DNA from: an uncultured Oscillospiraceae bacterium
Lineage (GTDB): Bacteria > Bacillota > Clostridia > Oscillospirales > Oscillospiraceae
Assembly (NCBI GenBank): GCA_934573935.1
Contig: CAKTMO010000001.1
Location: 62,001-126,000 of the forward strand
Length of the DNA stretch: 64,000 bases
Direction: 5' to 3'
This document shows positions 15,789 through 24,273 of this stretch, piece after piece; position 1 is the first letter of the stretch, and every line of letters begins with the position of its first letter. A model generated the notes under the pieces. It ran no database searches. It was given only the letters and a program-made list of their open reading frames with translations, and was not told where the DNA came from. A program made the translations under genes and the position numbers.

Positions 15789-15840
15789 CAGTGCCAACAA
15801 AACAAACAGCCGGAGCGAGTCCGGCAGGAAGGAGACCACT

Positions 15841-15999
15841 ATGGCACGCCGCATGATGAACCGCAATATGCTGCACAATGACAAGGCCCAGCGCCGCGAT
15901 ATGGTCTCCTATTTTGCCGGTATGGCTCGCTTTTTCGCGGGCTTCTATTGGTATTCCTATTTTTGCTCCCGATACCGCAGACCGGCTGAAACGACATAA
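15841..15999 (+). CDS. Small basic protein, 52 aa, unknown
   Basis: Encodes MARRMMNRNMLHN..., rich in Met and Arg, with a central aromatic/hydrophobic stretch (MVSYFAGMARFFAGFYWYSYF) and an Arg-rich end. AAGGAG is 6 bases upstream and a good promoter precedes it, so translation is likely. The hydrophobic stretch could associate with the membrane. A terminator-like hairpin follows, then the gene for a polytopic membrane protein. It might be a leader peptide or a small subunit of that protein; both are inference. Confidence 0.6.
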   Translation: MARRMMNRNMLHNDKAQRRDMVSYFAGMARFFAGFYWYSYFCSRYRRPAETT

Positions 16000-16029
16000 G
16001 CGCAGGACCCATTTTTTACCATTGGCGTC

Positions 16030-16062
16030 AAGCGGCTTCGTCTTTCGGACGGAGCCGCTTTT
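16030..16062 (+). terminator. Hairpin between small ORF and membrane protein gene
   Basis: AAGCGGCTTCGTC-tttc-GGACGGAGCCGCTTTT followed by CATTTTG. It would end or attenuate transcripts from the small-gene promoter before the downstream transporter-like gene. Confidence 0.75.
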
Positions 16063-16108
16063 CATTTTGTCCCATCCACACTTTGCACATTTTGAGAGGA
16101 GAAAAATT

Positions 16109-17281
16109 ATGACTGCAATCCTTGCCGCGGCTGTCATCTTCGTGGTGTTCGCCGCAGGAGACATGATCTCCGCCAAAACAAAAGCCATTGTTTCCATGCT
16201 GCTGGTGGCCTCGGTGGTCTTTCTGGCAGGCTTCTGGACGAACATCTTCCCCCAGACTCTGTTCGCGGATTCCACGCTGCTGAGCATGGCCGGACTGCTG
16301 GTGACCATGCTGCTGGTGCACCTGGGCACCACCATCAAGCTGCGGGACTTCGGCGCACAGTGGCGCACGGTGATCATTTCCGCCCTGGCCTGCATTGCCA
16401 TTTCCGCTGCGGTGTACTTCCTGGGCCAGCTGATCATTGAACGGGGCTTCGCCCTGGTGGGCGCGCCCATCCTGTCGGGCGGCGTGGTGGCCACCCTGCA
16501 GATGACCGATATGGCCAACGATGCCAACCGCCCCGAGCTGGCGGTGTTCGCCACGCTGGTGATGTGCGCACAGGGCTTCGTGGGCTACCCCGTGGCCTCC
16601 CTGTGCCTGAAGAGCGAGGCCAAGCGCCTGAAGCGGGACATTGACGCAGGTTCCGCCAAGCTGGTCCCCGTGGACGCGGCGCAGGCCACCGCCCGCAAAA
16701 AGCTGATCCCCGCCCTGCCCGACAAGTACAACACCCCCAACACCATCATCGCCAAGGTCATTCTGGTGGCGCTGCTGTCCACTTGGGTGTCCAGCCTGTT
16801 CCACGACGCGGTGAACAAGCTGGTGTGGTGCCTGATCTTCGGCGTGCTGCTGAAGGAACTGGGCTTCCTGGATGAAGACGCCTTGGGCAAGGCCAACGCC
16901 ACCGGCATCGTGATGCCCATCATCACCCTGTCCATCTTCACCAACCTGGCCTCCGCCACCCCCGAAATGGTGGGCAGCATGGTATGGCCCCTGCTGGTAT
17001 GCGTGGTCATCGGCACCATCGCCTTCTCCCTGGCTTCCATTCTGGTGGGCAAGCTGTTCGGCTACAGCTGGCAGATGTCCATGGCCATCGGCAGCTCCTG
17101 CCTGTTCGGCTTCCCCGGCACGGTGATCATCTCCAACGAGGTGTCCGAGAGCACCGGCACCACGCCGGAGGAAAAGGCCTACATCAGCGCCCAGATCATG
17201 CCCAAAATGCTGGTGGCCGGTATGGTCACCGTGTCCATCACCTCCGTGCTGGTGGCGGGCGTCATGTGCAGATGGCTGTAA
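16109..17281 (+). CDS. Polytopic membrane protein, putative transporter
   Basis: A 390-aa integral membrane protein with about ten to eleven hydrophobic segments and a central polar loop (LCLKSEAKRLKRDID..., about residues 165-205). Glycine-rich re-entrant-like stretches GAPILSGGVVATLQ and SSCLFGFPGTVII occur in the two halves, a pattern seen in secondary transporters with inverted repeats. The family name is not certain. The ATG is 7 bases behind GAGAGGAG; the in-frame upstream region belongs to the small ORF and hairpin. The M20 amidohydrolase follows after 30 bp, so substrate import followed by hydrolysis of an N-acyl amino acid or peptide is a fair inference. Confidence 0.8.
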   Translation: MTAILAAAVIFVVFAAGDMISAKTKAIVSMLLVASVVFLAGFWTNIFPQTLFADSTLLSMAGLLVTMLLVHLGTTIKLRDFGAQWRTVIISALACIAISAAVYFLGQLIIERGFALVGAPILSGGVVATLQMTDMANDANRPELAVFATLVMCAQGFVGYPVASLCLKSEAKRLKRDIDAGSAKLVPVDAAQATARKKLIPALPDKYNTPNTIIAKVILVALLSTWVSSLFHDAVNKLVWCLIFGVLLKELGFLDEDALGKANATGIVMPIITLSIFTNLASATPEMVGSMVWPLLVCVVIGTIAFSLASILVGKLFGYSWQMSMAIGSSCLFGFPGTVIISNEVSESTGTTPEEKAYISAQIMPKMLVAGMVTVSITSVLVAGVMCRWL

Positions 17282-17311
17282 GTGCCATCCGTTGAAAGGA
17301 GTCTTTCTATC

Positions 17312-18502
17312 ATGTCTGAGATCAAAGCGTACGTCGAGAGTATTTTCGACGAACTGGTGGCTATCCGGCGGGATATCCACGCCCACCCCGAGGTGAGTAT
17401 GACGGAGGTGCGCACCAGCGACCTGATCCGCGCCGAGCTGAAAAAGATGGGCATGGACGAGGTGCAGTCCCCCCTGCCCACCGCCGTTGTGGGCCTGCTC
17501 CACGGCGGCAAGGGCCCCGGCAAGTGCGTGGCCTTCCGTGCGGACATCGACGCCCTGCCTGTCCACGAGGAGACGGGGCTGCCCTTTGCCAGCCGGAACG
17601 AGGGCGTGATGCACGCCTGCGGCCACGACCTGCACACCACCATGCTGCTGGGGCTGGCCAAAACCCTGTGCCATATGCGGGATTCCTTCGCCGGAACGGT
17701 GAAGTTCATTTTTGAGCCCAGTGAGGACACCATGCCCGGCGGCGCGCGGAAGCTGGTGGCGGCGGGCGTTATGGAGAATCCCCACGTGGACGCTATCTTC
17801 GGCCAACACGTGTGCCCCTCGGAGAACGACACGGTGGGTACGCTGAACCTGTACAAAGGTTACTTCACCAGCGCGGTGGACCTGTTCCACATCGCCGTAC
17901 ACGGCAAGAGCGGCCACGGCGCCGCGCCCCACACCGCCCACGATGCCATTGCCTGCGCAGGGTATCTCATTACCGTGCTGCAAACGGTGGTCTCCCGCCG
18001 CACCGACCCCCTGGCCACCGCCGTGCTGACGGTGGGCACCATGTCCGGCGGCGACGCGGTGAACATCACCGCAGGGGAGGCCCAGATGGTGGCGGTGCTG
18101 CGCACCTTCGGCGACGAGGTGCGGGAGACGGCCATCGAGGAGGTCAACCGCATCTGCAAGGGCATCGGCATCGCCTTCGCCTGCGACATCGAGGTGCAGC
18201 TGGAGGAGGGCTATGCCGCCACCTACAACGACAGCGCCCTCATCGATCTGGTGGAGAAGGCCGCTACCGACGAGCTGGGCGAAAGCGCCGTGCGGCACAT
18301 CACCCAGCCCTTCTCCGGCAGCGAGGACTTCAGCTTCTTCGGCAAGCTGACGGGCACCCCCTGCGCCTTTATGATGATCGACGCGGGCCACGGCGAGAAC
18401 CAGGTGTCCCTGCACAACGGCAAGATCGTATTTGACGAAAAGGTCATCGTCTCCGGCGTCTCCGCCATGAGCCGCGTGGCGATGGAATATTTGGAGAAGT
18501 GA
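17312..18502 (+). CDS. M20 family amidohydrolase/aminoacylase
   Basis: A 396-aa metallopeptidase-like hydrolase of the M20D/amidohydrolase group (hippurate hydrolase, N-acetyl-diaminopimelate deacetylase, aminobenzoyl-glutamate hydrolase relatives). Metal-binding segments are HACGHDLHTT, a FEPSEDTMPGG region (in place of the usual QPAEE) and HVCP; the C-terminal SGSEDFSFF gives the last ligand. The dimerisation lid GKSGHGAAPH is present. AAAGGAG is 10 bases before this ATG. It is co-transcribed with the upstream membrane protein. An N-acyl amino acid is the likely substrate class. Confidence 0.88.
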   Translation: MSEIKAYVESIFDELVAIRRDIHAHPEVSMTEVRTSDLIRAELKKMGMDEVQSPLPTAVVGLLHGGKGPGKCVAFRADIDALPVHEETGLPFASRNEGVMHACGHDLHTTMLLGLAKTLCHMRDSFAGTVKFIFEPSEDTMPGGARKLVAAGVMENPHVDAIFGQHVCPSENDTVGTLNLYKGYFTSAVDLFHIAVHGKSGHGAAPHTAHDAIACAGYLITVLQTVVSRRTDPLATAVLTVGTMSGGDAVNITAGEAQMVAVLRTFGDEVRETAIEEVNRICKGIGIAFACDIEVQLEEGYAATYNDSALIDLVEKAATDELGESAVRHITQPFSGSEDFSFFGKLTGTPCAFMMIDAGHGENQVSLHNGKIVFDEKVIVSGVSAMSRVAMEYLEK

Positions 18503-18530
18503 TCTCTCCTGCTTCTTCTGAATAGGACCT

Positions 18531-18569
18531 AGGCGGGGTACGCGATGCGTACCCCGCCTGGTGGTTTTT
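18531..18569 (+). terminator. Terminator after the M20 hydrolase gene
   Basis: Perfect 13-bp stem AGGCGGGGTACGC-gat-GCGTACCCCGCCT, then GGTGGTTTTTG. Confidence 0.85.
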
Positions 18570-18593
18570 GTGGCGTAAGAGGATCGCCGTATC

Positions 18594-18718
18594 CTTGGCC
18601 CCCTCTGAGAGGGGGGGGTCACCGAAGGTGACTGGGGGAGAGAATTTTTAAGATTTTTATTCTCTCCCTCCGTCATGACCTCCGGTCATGACACCTCCCT
18701 CGCAGAGGGAGGCTTTTG
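18594..18718. repeat. Inverted pair of two-hairpin repeats
   Basis: Two members of the CTCCCT/AGGGAG family face each other: GCCCCCTCTGAGAGGGGG with GTCACC-gaa-GGTGAC, and GTCATGAC-ctcc-GGTCATGAC with CCTCCCTCGCAGAGGGAGG, separated by an AT-rich linker. The inner ends share TTCTCTCCC, giving an overall inverted repeat of about 125 bp. Confidence 0.75.
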
Positions 18719-18748
18719 TTCGTTCACCACACCTCGGTCGCTTACCGC

Positions 18749-19897
18749 TCACTCCCCCGCCTGCGGCACGGGGATGATCTGGTCGCCGAAGACGATGTGA
18801 TCCACCTGGGTCACGTCGATGGGGGCATCAAAGCAGTAGTCGATGGAGGTATAATCCGGCCCCTGTACAGCAGAGCCGTCTGCTCCGATCTCCACGGCGC
18901 TGCCGTCCTTCATCACCAGTGCGAAGTTCTTCACACCGTAGCCCACATTGGTGCCCTCGGCGATGGTTTCATCATACGGGTAGCTGTACTCACCCACCAC
19001 GGCCAGGGGCGAAATGCGGAAGTATTCCAGCGTGAGGGGGTAGCCCGGCTCCGACCATACGCTTTCGGTGGTTCGTCCGGACGCGTCTACATAGATTGCG
19101 GGCGACGGCTCGGCATTTAGGCCGATCTCAAAGCTCCAGTCGCCCTCCAGCAGCACCTCATAGGGGAGATCCGTGTTCCACGGCTTCCACCAGATGTTGT
19201 GGAACCGCAGCTGCTTGGACTTGCCGTCCGTAAAGGACAGAACGGTGAAGTCCTCTCCCTCTGTTTCCTTAAGGCTGCCGATATCTCTGGTACTCAGGTA
19301 TGACGACCTGAGCTTCACCACTACCTCCACAACGTTATCGCCGGGGGTCTCGTCAAACCAGTCAAAGTTACAGCTCACGCCGGGGATATCGTACCCCTCA
19401 CTGGTGATAAAATCATGCCCTTCCGCATAATTCCACGGCTGCATGTTGCCCTCGCCCTCTTTGTACGTGTACAGCTCCGTTCCCTCGGGGGCCTCGATGC
19501 GCAGGCGGAGGTAATAGTTGTTCTCGTCGCAGATGGCCGCCAGGGGGGTGATGGTGGTGCCGTTGCTGGTGACAGGCTGCAGTTCCGTGGTGCCCAGTTC
19601 CTCCATCACCTGCTTCTGCTCCGTTGTCAGGTCGCCGAAATAGCCCTTGAAGCTATCCGCCACGCCCAGCTTGGCGGCCACCACGGTGGCGGTGCACAGC
19701 GCCGCCGCAACGGCGGCGATCAGCAAGCCCCGTGCGATACGGCCGGTCTTTTTCACTGCGGGGCGGCTGCCCTGCTGTTCTTCGATTCTTTTCATCGTCA
19801 GCTCCTCTATCCGGCGGAGGTCGGCTGCGCCGTCGGGGGAAAGCGTGATGCTGTCGTCGGCAAATTCGTCCATCAGATCATAGATGTTGTATTCCAT
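18749..19897 (-). CDS. Anti-sigma factor-like membrane protein (DUF4179 type)
   Basis: A 382-aa protein with a cytoplasmic N-terminal part of about 50 residues (MDEFADDSITLSPDG..., RIEELTMKRIEEQQ), one transmembrane segment around residues 54-74 (GLLIAAVAAALCTATVVAA), and a large external domain. This layout matches DUF4179-containing anti-sigma factors that hold an ECF sigma factor at the membrane. Its ATG, 6 bases behind AAAGGAGG, overlaps the end of the sigma gene by 25 bp, indicating translational coupling. The external domain probably senses an envelope signal; the ligand is unknown. Confidence 0.82.
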   Translation of the reverse strand: MEYNIYDLMDEFADDSITLSPDGAADLRRIEELTMKRIEEQQGSRPAVKKTGRIARGLLIAAVAAALCTATVVAAKLGVADSFKGYFGDLTTEQKQVMEELGTTELQPVTSNGTTITPLAAICDENNYYLRLRIEAPEGTELYTYKEGEGNMQPWNYAEGHDFITSEGYDIPGVSCNFDWFDETPGDNVVEVVVKLRSSYLSTRDIGSLKETEGEDFTVLSFTDGKSKQLRFHNIWWKPWNTDLPYEVLLEGDWSFEIGLNAEPSPAIYVDASGRTTESVWSEPGYPLTLEYFRISPLAVVGEYSYPYDETIAEGTNVGYGVKNFALVMKDGSAVEIGADGSAVQGPDYTSIDYCFDAPIDVTQVDHIVFGDQIIPVPQAGE

Positions 19898-20460
19898 GCC
19901 GCGCCTCCTTTCTCGTCCTTTTCATCGTGTCCCTCCCGTATCAGGAAGTCCCGCAGCTTTGCCCGTCCGCGGTTCAGCTTGGTGCGGACGGTGGATTCGT
20001 TCAGCGCCATGTCCGCGGCGATAGCGGCGGTTTTCTGGCAGTAAAAATAGAACCGCAGAAACACCTCACGATCCACCGGACTCAGACTCAGCAGCGCCAT
20101 GCGGACGCAGGCCGTTGTGTCCTGCCGCTCCAGCGCCGCCTCCGGCGCCCTGTCGTCGGTGATCAGGGCCATCTCGTCCAGGGGCAGGGTGTCCTGGGCG
20201 CGGCGCAGGCGGCTGCGGGCCGTGTTGCGGGCCACCGTGGCCAGCCATGACCGCACAGCCTTGGGGTGGAGCTTTCCCGCGTTGTTCCACAGGGCCAGAA
20301 ATACGTCGGAGGACGCCTCCTCCACGTCGGCGTTGGACATGCGCTGGCCGATGATGTTGTAAATAATGGTGCTGACATACGCACCGTATTGATGGATGAA
20401 CCATGCCAGCGCATCCTGAGAGCCCTGTTTCATCTGCCGTAGGGCCTGTTCCTCTGTCAA
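19873..20460 (-). CDS. ECF-type RNA polymerase sigma factor
   Basis: About 195 aa with regions sigma2 (ALAWFIHQYGAYVSTIIYNII ... ASSDVFLALWNNA, then WLATVARNTARSRLRR) and sigma4 (SLSPVDREVFLRFYFYC ... ALNESTVRTKLNRGRAKL). The TTG start used here gives MTEEQALRQMKQGSQDALAWF, the usual opening of this family, with AAGGAAGTG upstream; the next in-frame ATG 21 codons earlier has no RBS. It precedes and overlaps the anti-sigma gene. The pair should direct its own promoter, which I could not define. Confidence 0.88.
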   Translation of the reverse strand: MTEEQALRQMKQGSQDALAWFIHQYGAYVSTIIYNIIGQRMSNADVEEASSDVFLALWNNAGKLHPKAVRSWLATVARNTARSRLRRAQDTLPLDEMALITDDRAPEAALERQDTTACVRMALLSLSPVDREVFLRFYFYCQKTAAIAADMALNESTVRTKLNRGRAKLRDFLIREGHDEKDEKGGAAWNTTSMI

Positions 20461-20556
20461 ATCGCTCACTTCCTTCGGGAGTTCTGTTTTTTGACGGCCG
20501 TCATCTATCATAACGCAGATAAGGGGATTTTGTCTCATGGTTTTGGAGAAATTGTG

Positions 20557-20591
20557 AAAAAACAAAGGCCCCTGCCGGAGCAGGAGCCTTT
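20557..20591 (-). terminator. Terminator of rplM-rpsI
   Basis: AAAGGCTCCTGCTCCGGCAGGGGCCTTT on the reverse strand followed by GTTTTTT, 20 bp after the rpsI stop. Confidence 0.9.
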
Positions 20592-20611
20592 GTCGAAAAT
20601 AAGGTATAAAC

Positions 20612-21016
20612 TCAGCGCTTGGAGAACTGAGGTGCGCGGCGGGCAGCCTTCAGACCGTACTTCTTACGCTCCTTCATACGAGGATCGCGGGTCAGGAAAC
20701 CGGCCTTCTTCAGAATGGCGCGGTATTCGGGGTTCACCAGCAGCAGGGCGCGGCTGATGCCGTGACGCAGGGCGCCGGCCTGGCCGGACACACCGCCGCC
20801 TTCCACGGTGGCAACGATGTCCACCTTGCCCATGGTATCGGTGGCGGACAGGGGCTGACGGACGACCATCTTCAGGGTCTCCAGGCCGAAGTACTCGTCG
20901 ATATCGCGGCCGTTGATGGTGATATTGCCGGAACCGTTCTCAAACAGATGCACGCGGGCAACGGAGGACTTGCGGCGGCCGGTGCCGTACTTGTAGGGAT
21001 TCTTGGACTGATACAT
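20612..21016 (-). CDS. rpsI: 30S ribosomal protein S9
   Basis: Full-length S9 (134 aa). Diagnostic segments are [13 protein letters not shown] near the N-terminus, [20 protein letters not shown] in the middle and the C-terminal [25 protein letters not shown] tail that reaches the P-site tRNA. It follows rplM by 19 bp, the conserved bacterial order, and ends the operon at a terminator. Confidence 0.99.
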   Translation of the reverse strand: MYQSKNPYKYGTGRRKSSVARVHLFENGSGNITINGRDIDEYFGLETLKMVVRQPLSATDTMGKVDIVATVEGGGVSGQAGALRHGISRALLLVNPEYRAILKKAGFLTRDPRMKERKKYGLKAARRAPQFSKR

Positions 21017-21035
21017 TCTTCGTTTCCTCCTTCAA

Positions 21036-21461
21036 TTACTTGACCAGCTCGGGCTTCTGTGCCTGATGCTCATGGGTGTCGCCGGCATAGATGTGCAGGC
21101 GCTTCAGGGAGTCCTTGGTAACGGTGTTGCGGGGCATCATGCCGCGGACGGCCACGCGCATGGCCAGCTCGGGCTTGTCCTGCATCAGAATGCGGTACTT
21201 GGTCTCCTTCAGACCGCCGATCCAGCCGGAGTGGGTACGATAGTACTTCTGCTCCAGCTTGTTGCCGGTCAGCACGGCCTTGCCGGCGTTGATGACGATG
21301 ACGTTATCGCCGCAGTCGGCATGGGGGGTATAGGTGACTTTGCCCTTGCCGCGCAGCAGGTCGGCCACGACGACGGCGGTCTTGCCCAGGGGCTTGCCGG
21401 CGGCGTCAACGACGTACCACTTGCGCTCGATGTTGGCCTTGTTTGCCATAAAAGTGGACAT
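21036..21461 (-). CDS. rplM: 50S ribosomal protein L13
   Basis: Full-length L13 (141 aa) assembling early on 23S rRNA. Visible are KWYVVDAAGKPLGKTA, VTYTPHADCGDNVIVINA, the KYYRTHSGWIGGLK segment and GMMPRNTVTKDSLKRLHIYAG. The start (MSTFMANK) has GGAGG 8 bases upstream; in-frame sequence further upstream is leader. The leader of about 95 nt after a strong promoter may hold an autoregulatory L13-type RNA structure, but I could not show one. Confidence 0.98.
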   Translation of the reverse strand: MSTFMANKANIERKWYVVDAAGKPLGKTAVVVADLLRGKGKVTYTPHADCGDNVIVINAGKAVLTGNKLEQKYYRTHSGWIGGLKETKYRILMQDKPELAMRVAVRGMMPRNTVTKDSLKRLHIYAGDTHEHQAQKPELVK

Positions 21462-21557
21462 GGTGTTTTCCTCCAAATTTATTATAATGTATTTTGCTTT
21501 ACTTTTTCGTGTTCCCCTGCTAAAATCGAAGGGAAACGCGCCAAACGCGCAAGGATA

Positions 21558-21586
21558 TTTATAGCATACCCGCGCGGAGATGTCAA
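21558..21586 (-). promoter_or_regulatory. Predicted SigA promoter of rplM-rpsI
   Basis: Reverse strand TTGACA, 17 bp, TATAAA with an upstream TG, as expected for a strongly expressed ribosomal operon. Confidence 0.8.
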
Positions 21587-21686
21587 CAGCATTTTGATTT
21601 ACGATAAAAACATCTTGCGTTTTCTCTCGTTTTCTCTTGATATCTCCCGTTTTCAATATTTGCAATTTCACTTTTGGAGGCGCCAT

Positions 21687-22412
21687 ATGCAGCATATTTT
21701 AGGACTTGTCCGCCGGTGTGTGGAGGACTATCACATGATCGAGCCCGGCGACTGGATCGCCGTGGGCGTCAGCGGCGGAAAGGACAGTCTGCTGACGCTG
21801 GTGTCCCTGGCCCGCCTGCAGAAATTCTACCCCGTTCCCTTCACGGTGGAGGCCATCACCATGGAGCTGGGCATGCCGGACATGGACTTCTCCGGCGTGG
21901 CGGCGTTGTGTGAAAGGCTGGAGGTGCCCTACACCCGCATTCAGGTGCCGGTATATCAGATCATCTTTGAGGAGCGGAAGGAAAAGAACCCCTGCTCCCT
22001 GTGCGCCAAACTGCGCCGCGGCAGCCTGAACACCGCCCTGACGGCGAAGGGCATCCGCAAGATCGCCCTGGGCCACCACTACGACGACGCGGTGGAGACC
22101 CTGCTGATGAATCTGCTCTTCGAGGGCCGCATCGGCTGCTTCCAGCCGGTGACATATCTGGACCGCACCGGTATCACCCAGATCCGCCCCCTGCTGTACT
22201 GTCACGAGGACGACATCCGCCGCGTGGCGCTGCGGGAGAACCTGCCCATCGTCCACAATCCCTGCCCCATGGACGGCCACAGCCGCCGCCAGGAGGTGAA
22301 GGAGCTCATCGCCTCCCTGGAGCAGCGCTACCCCGACCTGAAGCAAAAGCTGTTCGGCAGCCTGCAGCGGTATCCGCTGTACGGGTGGGATCTGACGAAT
22401 CTGGAGAAGTAA
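21687..22412 (+). CDS. TtcA-family tRNA thiolation protein (PP-loop ATPase)
   Basis: A 241-aa PP-loop enzyme. SGGKDSLL (about residues 31-38) is the pyrophosphate loop, CSLCAKLRRG carries the CxxC pair that with a later Cys (NPCPMDGHSRR) binds an Fe-S cluster, and ALGHHYDDAVETLLMNLLFEG is the family signature. TtcA makes 2-thiocytidine at tRNA position 32; clostridial relatives may have other targets, so the exact modification is uncertain. The start has GGAGG 7-8 bases upstream. It diverges from rplM. Confidence 0.88.
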   Translation: MQHILGLVRRCVEDYHMIEPGDWIAVGVSGGKDSLLTLVSLARLQKFYPVPFTVEAITMELGMPDMDFSGVAALCERLEVPYTRIQVPVYQIIFEERKEKNPCSLCAKLRRGSLNTALTAKGIRKIALGHHYDDAVETLLMNLLFEGRIGCFQPVTYLDRTGITQIRPLLYCHEDDIRRVALRENLPIVHNPCPMDGHSRRQEVKELIASLEQRYPDLKQKLFGSLQRYPLYGWDLTNLEK

Positions 22413-22456
22413 AACCGCTTGTACGCGGGAAAATCAAAAATGGGAGGTACGACAGC

Positions 22457-22849
22457 GTGAAAAAGACAGTATTCGCCGTGATCGCCATTGCAGCGATCTT
22501 AGCGGCGGCATTCCTGATGGGGACAGGCTTTCAGAAACGGACGGACGTTCTCCTGACCGGCTATTCCGTCGCGGAGGATGGAACCGCGATCCGCCTTGAC
22601 GTGCAGGTGGCGTCGTCCATGGGATATGTCAGAGGGTTCCAGGATGACGGCGGCGGCGTGAGGCCCCATTACCTGAATTTTTATCGCACCTTCGACGGCT
22701 TGAACAGCGCATGGGGCGCGGAAGACTCATTCCTCCTCCCCATCGCGCCGGAGGATACGGAGATCTATTTCAATCGTCCAGGAGGCGGGTATGAGCCTGT
22801 CCTGCAAAAAGACAGCGCCACCGGCCAATGGATAAGACCCGCGGCGTAA
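22457..22849 (+). CDS. Hypothetical membrane-anchored protein, 130 aa
   Basis: Not recognised. GTG start 9 bases behind GGGAGG. The N-terminus (KKTVFAVIAIAAILAAAFLMG) is a signal-anchor or signal peptide; the rest is a soluble domain with SVAEDGTAIRLDVQVASSMGYV, suggesting an extracytoplasmic beta-rich domain. No lipobox Cys. It follows the ttcA-like gene by 44 bp and may share its transcript. Confidence 0.7.
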   Translation: MKKTVFAVIAIAAILAAAFLMGTGFQKRTDVLLTGYSVAEDGTAIRLDVQVASSMGYVRGFQDDGGGVRPHYLNFYRTFDGLNSAWGAEDSFLLPIAPEDTEIYFNRPGGGYEPVLQKDSATGQWIRPAA

Positions 22850-22911
22850 AGTCCCGTTTGCTGCAAAACAAAGCGGCAGGGTATGAACCCTGCCGTGCGT
22901 TGATGTACAGT

Positions 22912-23003
22912 GCGTAGGGGGCGGCGTCCCCGACGCCCCGTCGTCTACCGAAAACACCCTCGTATATTGTGCGGGCCGTCGAGGATGCCGGCCCCTACGA
23001 AGC
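22912..23003. repeat. GTAGGGG...CCCCTAC repeat pair
   Basis: GCGTAGGGGGCGGCGTCCCCGACGCCCC and GGGCCGTCGAGGATGCCGGCCCCTACG in opposite orientation, between two genes that converge. Confidence 0.75.
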
Positions 23004-23057
23004 GAACATCGAACCTTACCGTATTTCGTAGAGCGGCATGACCACATGCCGCCGACC

Positions 23058-23327
23058 CTATGTACCCAGCACCCACTTCACCAACAGCAGCAGGCAAAAA
23101 CCCGGCAGGCCCAGAATCGCCACCGTCAGCGCGTTGAACAGGTTCAGGCCCAGGCTCAGCCCTGTGTAGGCGGCGGTGAGGTTCAGCGCCCACACGGCGC
23201 CGAACCCCAGAGCGGTGTTGCCTGCCAGCCGCAGCGCCAGCTTCAGCGGCGTTTTGAACAGCCGCCAGACGGCTACCAGCAGGAACAGCAGCACCAGCCC
23301 CAACGATACCATCTCTACGACCGACAT
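23058..23327 (-). CDS. bofA: BofA-family pro-sigma-K processing inhibitor
   Basis: An 89-aa membrane protein of the BofA family, which in Bacillus holds the SpoIVFB protease inactive until the forespore signal arrives. PLKLALRLAGNTALGFGAVWALN and GLNLFNALTVAILGLPGFCLLLLVK follow the family pattern (Asn-x-LxG...PGxxLL). GGGAGG lies 6 bases before ATG. Its start overlaps the end of the yaaL-like gene by 13 bp, repeating the yaaL-bofA order known in Bacillus. It supports a sporulating host. Confidence 0.9.
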   Translation of the reverse strand: MSVVEMVSLGLVLLFLLVAVWRLFKTPLKLALRLAGNTALGFGAVWALNLTAAYTGLSLGLNLFNALTVAILGLPGFCLLLLVKWVLGT

Positions 23328-23617
23328 GGCTTGCCTCCCTTCACGGCGGACGCGGCCATACAGCCGGTCTCCGCAGGCGCCGCGGCGCCGTCGCGGCGGT
23401 TCACCGGCATGCCGGAGCGCTCCTTGACGCACCGCAGCAGATAGTCGTATTTCGCTTTCAGGGCGTTGATCTCGAAAATGCTGGCCTCCACCAGTTCCGG
23501 CTCGCAGACGTAGTTGAACCGGTCATACGCCTCCTTCAGCTGGCGGTTGATCTGATCCAGCTCCTGCCGCAGCTCCTTGTCGGTGGGCCAAAGGATATCC
23601 TTCTTCGTTTTCGCCAT
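23315..23617 (-). CDS. yaaL: DUF2508 (YaaL-like) protein
   Basis: A 100-aa soluble protein. ELRQELDQINRQLKEAYDRFNYV and SIFEINALKAKYDYLLRCVKE match the DUF2508 helical pattern. It directly precedes and overlaps bofA as in Bacillus (recR-yaaL-bofA); recR is not here. The ATG follows GAGGAGG. The C-terminal 20 residues are poorly conserved and overlap the bofA RBS. Molecular role unknown. Confidence 0.82.
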   Translation of the reverse strand: MAKTKKDILWPTDKELRQELDQINRQLKEAYDRFNYVCEPELVEASIFEINALKAKYDYLLRCVKERSGMPVNRRDGAAAPAETGCMAASAVKGGKPCRS

Positions 23618-23734
23618 TGCTATGTCCTCCTCGTTTGAGGCGGGGAGGCCATGCTTGCCCCGCCTTACAGTGTACGAGTAGTTTGGACAAATATGCCAGA
23701 TCTTAACCCACAAATTTTGAAAGGAGCGCCGCCT

Positions 23735-24196
23735 ATGACCCACGAGGACTATATGCAGGAGGCCCTGGCCCTGGCCCGCGAGGCCGCGGCTCAGGGCGAG
23801 GTGCCGGTGGGCTGCGTCATCGTCCGCGGCGGCGCGGTGATCGGCCGTGGCCGCAACCGGCGGGAGGAAAAGCAGGCCGTCAGCTCCCACGCGGAGATGG
23901 AGGCCATGGCCCAGGCCAACGCCGCCCTGGGCTCCTGGCGGCTGGAGGACTCCGACCTGTACGTGACCCTGGAGCCCTGCCCCATGTGCGCCGGAGCCAT
24001 CCTGAACGCACGGGTGCGGCGGGTATTCTACGGCGCACGGGATCGGGCCATGGGGGCCTGCGGCGGCGTGCTGAATCTGTTTATGGAGGATTTCCCCCAC
24101 CATCCCCAGCTGGTGGGCGGCATTCTGGCGGAGGAGTGTCAGGCGGTGCTGTCGGAATTTTTCAAGGGATTACGGAAACAGGAAAGCACGAAATAG
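23735..24196 (+). CDS. tadA: tRNA-specific adenosine deaminase
   Basis: A 153-aa zinc deaminase converting A34 to inosine in tRNA-Arg. The zinc site is HAEME (HAE with catalytic Glu) and PCPMCAGAI (PCxxC), and VPVGCVIV and NLFMEDFPHHPQ are typical of TadA. AAAGGAG is 8 bases before this ATG. In Bacillus tadA, yaaL and bofA also lie close together, here in divergent orientation. Confidence 0.95.
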   Translation: MTHEDYMQEALALAREAAAQGEVPVGCVIVRGGAVIGRGRNRREEKQAVSSHAEMEAMAQANAALGSWRLEDSDLYVTLEPCPMCAGAILNARVRRVFYGARDRAMGACGGVLNLFMEDFPHHPQLVGGILAEECQAVLSEFFKGLRKQESTK

Positions 24197-24273
24197 CGCC
24201 AATTTCCGGAACATTTCAGCAGGATTTCCCGTCTTACAAATAGATGCCCCACTATTTTCAGGAGGTACCTTCC

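Noticed and set aside
23617..23735. SRP RNA or tRNA-Ser near tadA as in Bacillus
   Set aside because: The 117-bp gap shows neither the SRP Alu/helix 8 core nor a tRNA fold.
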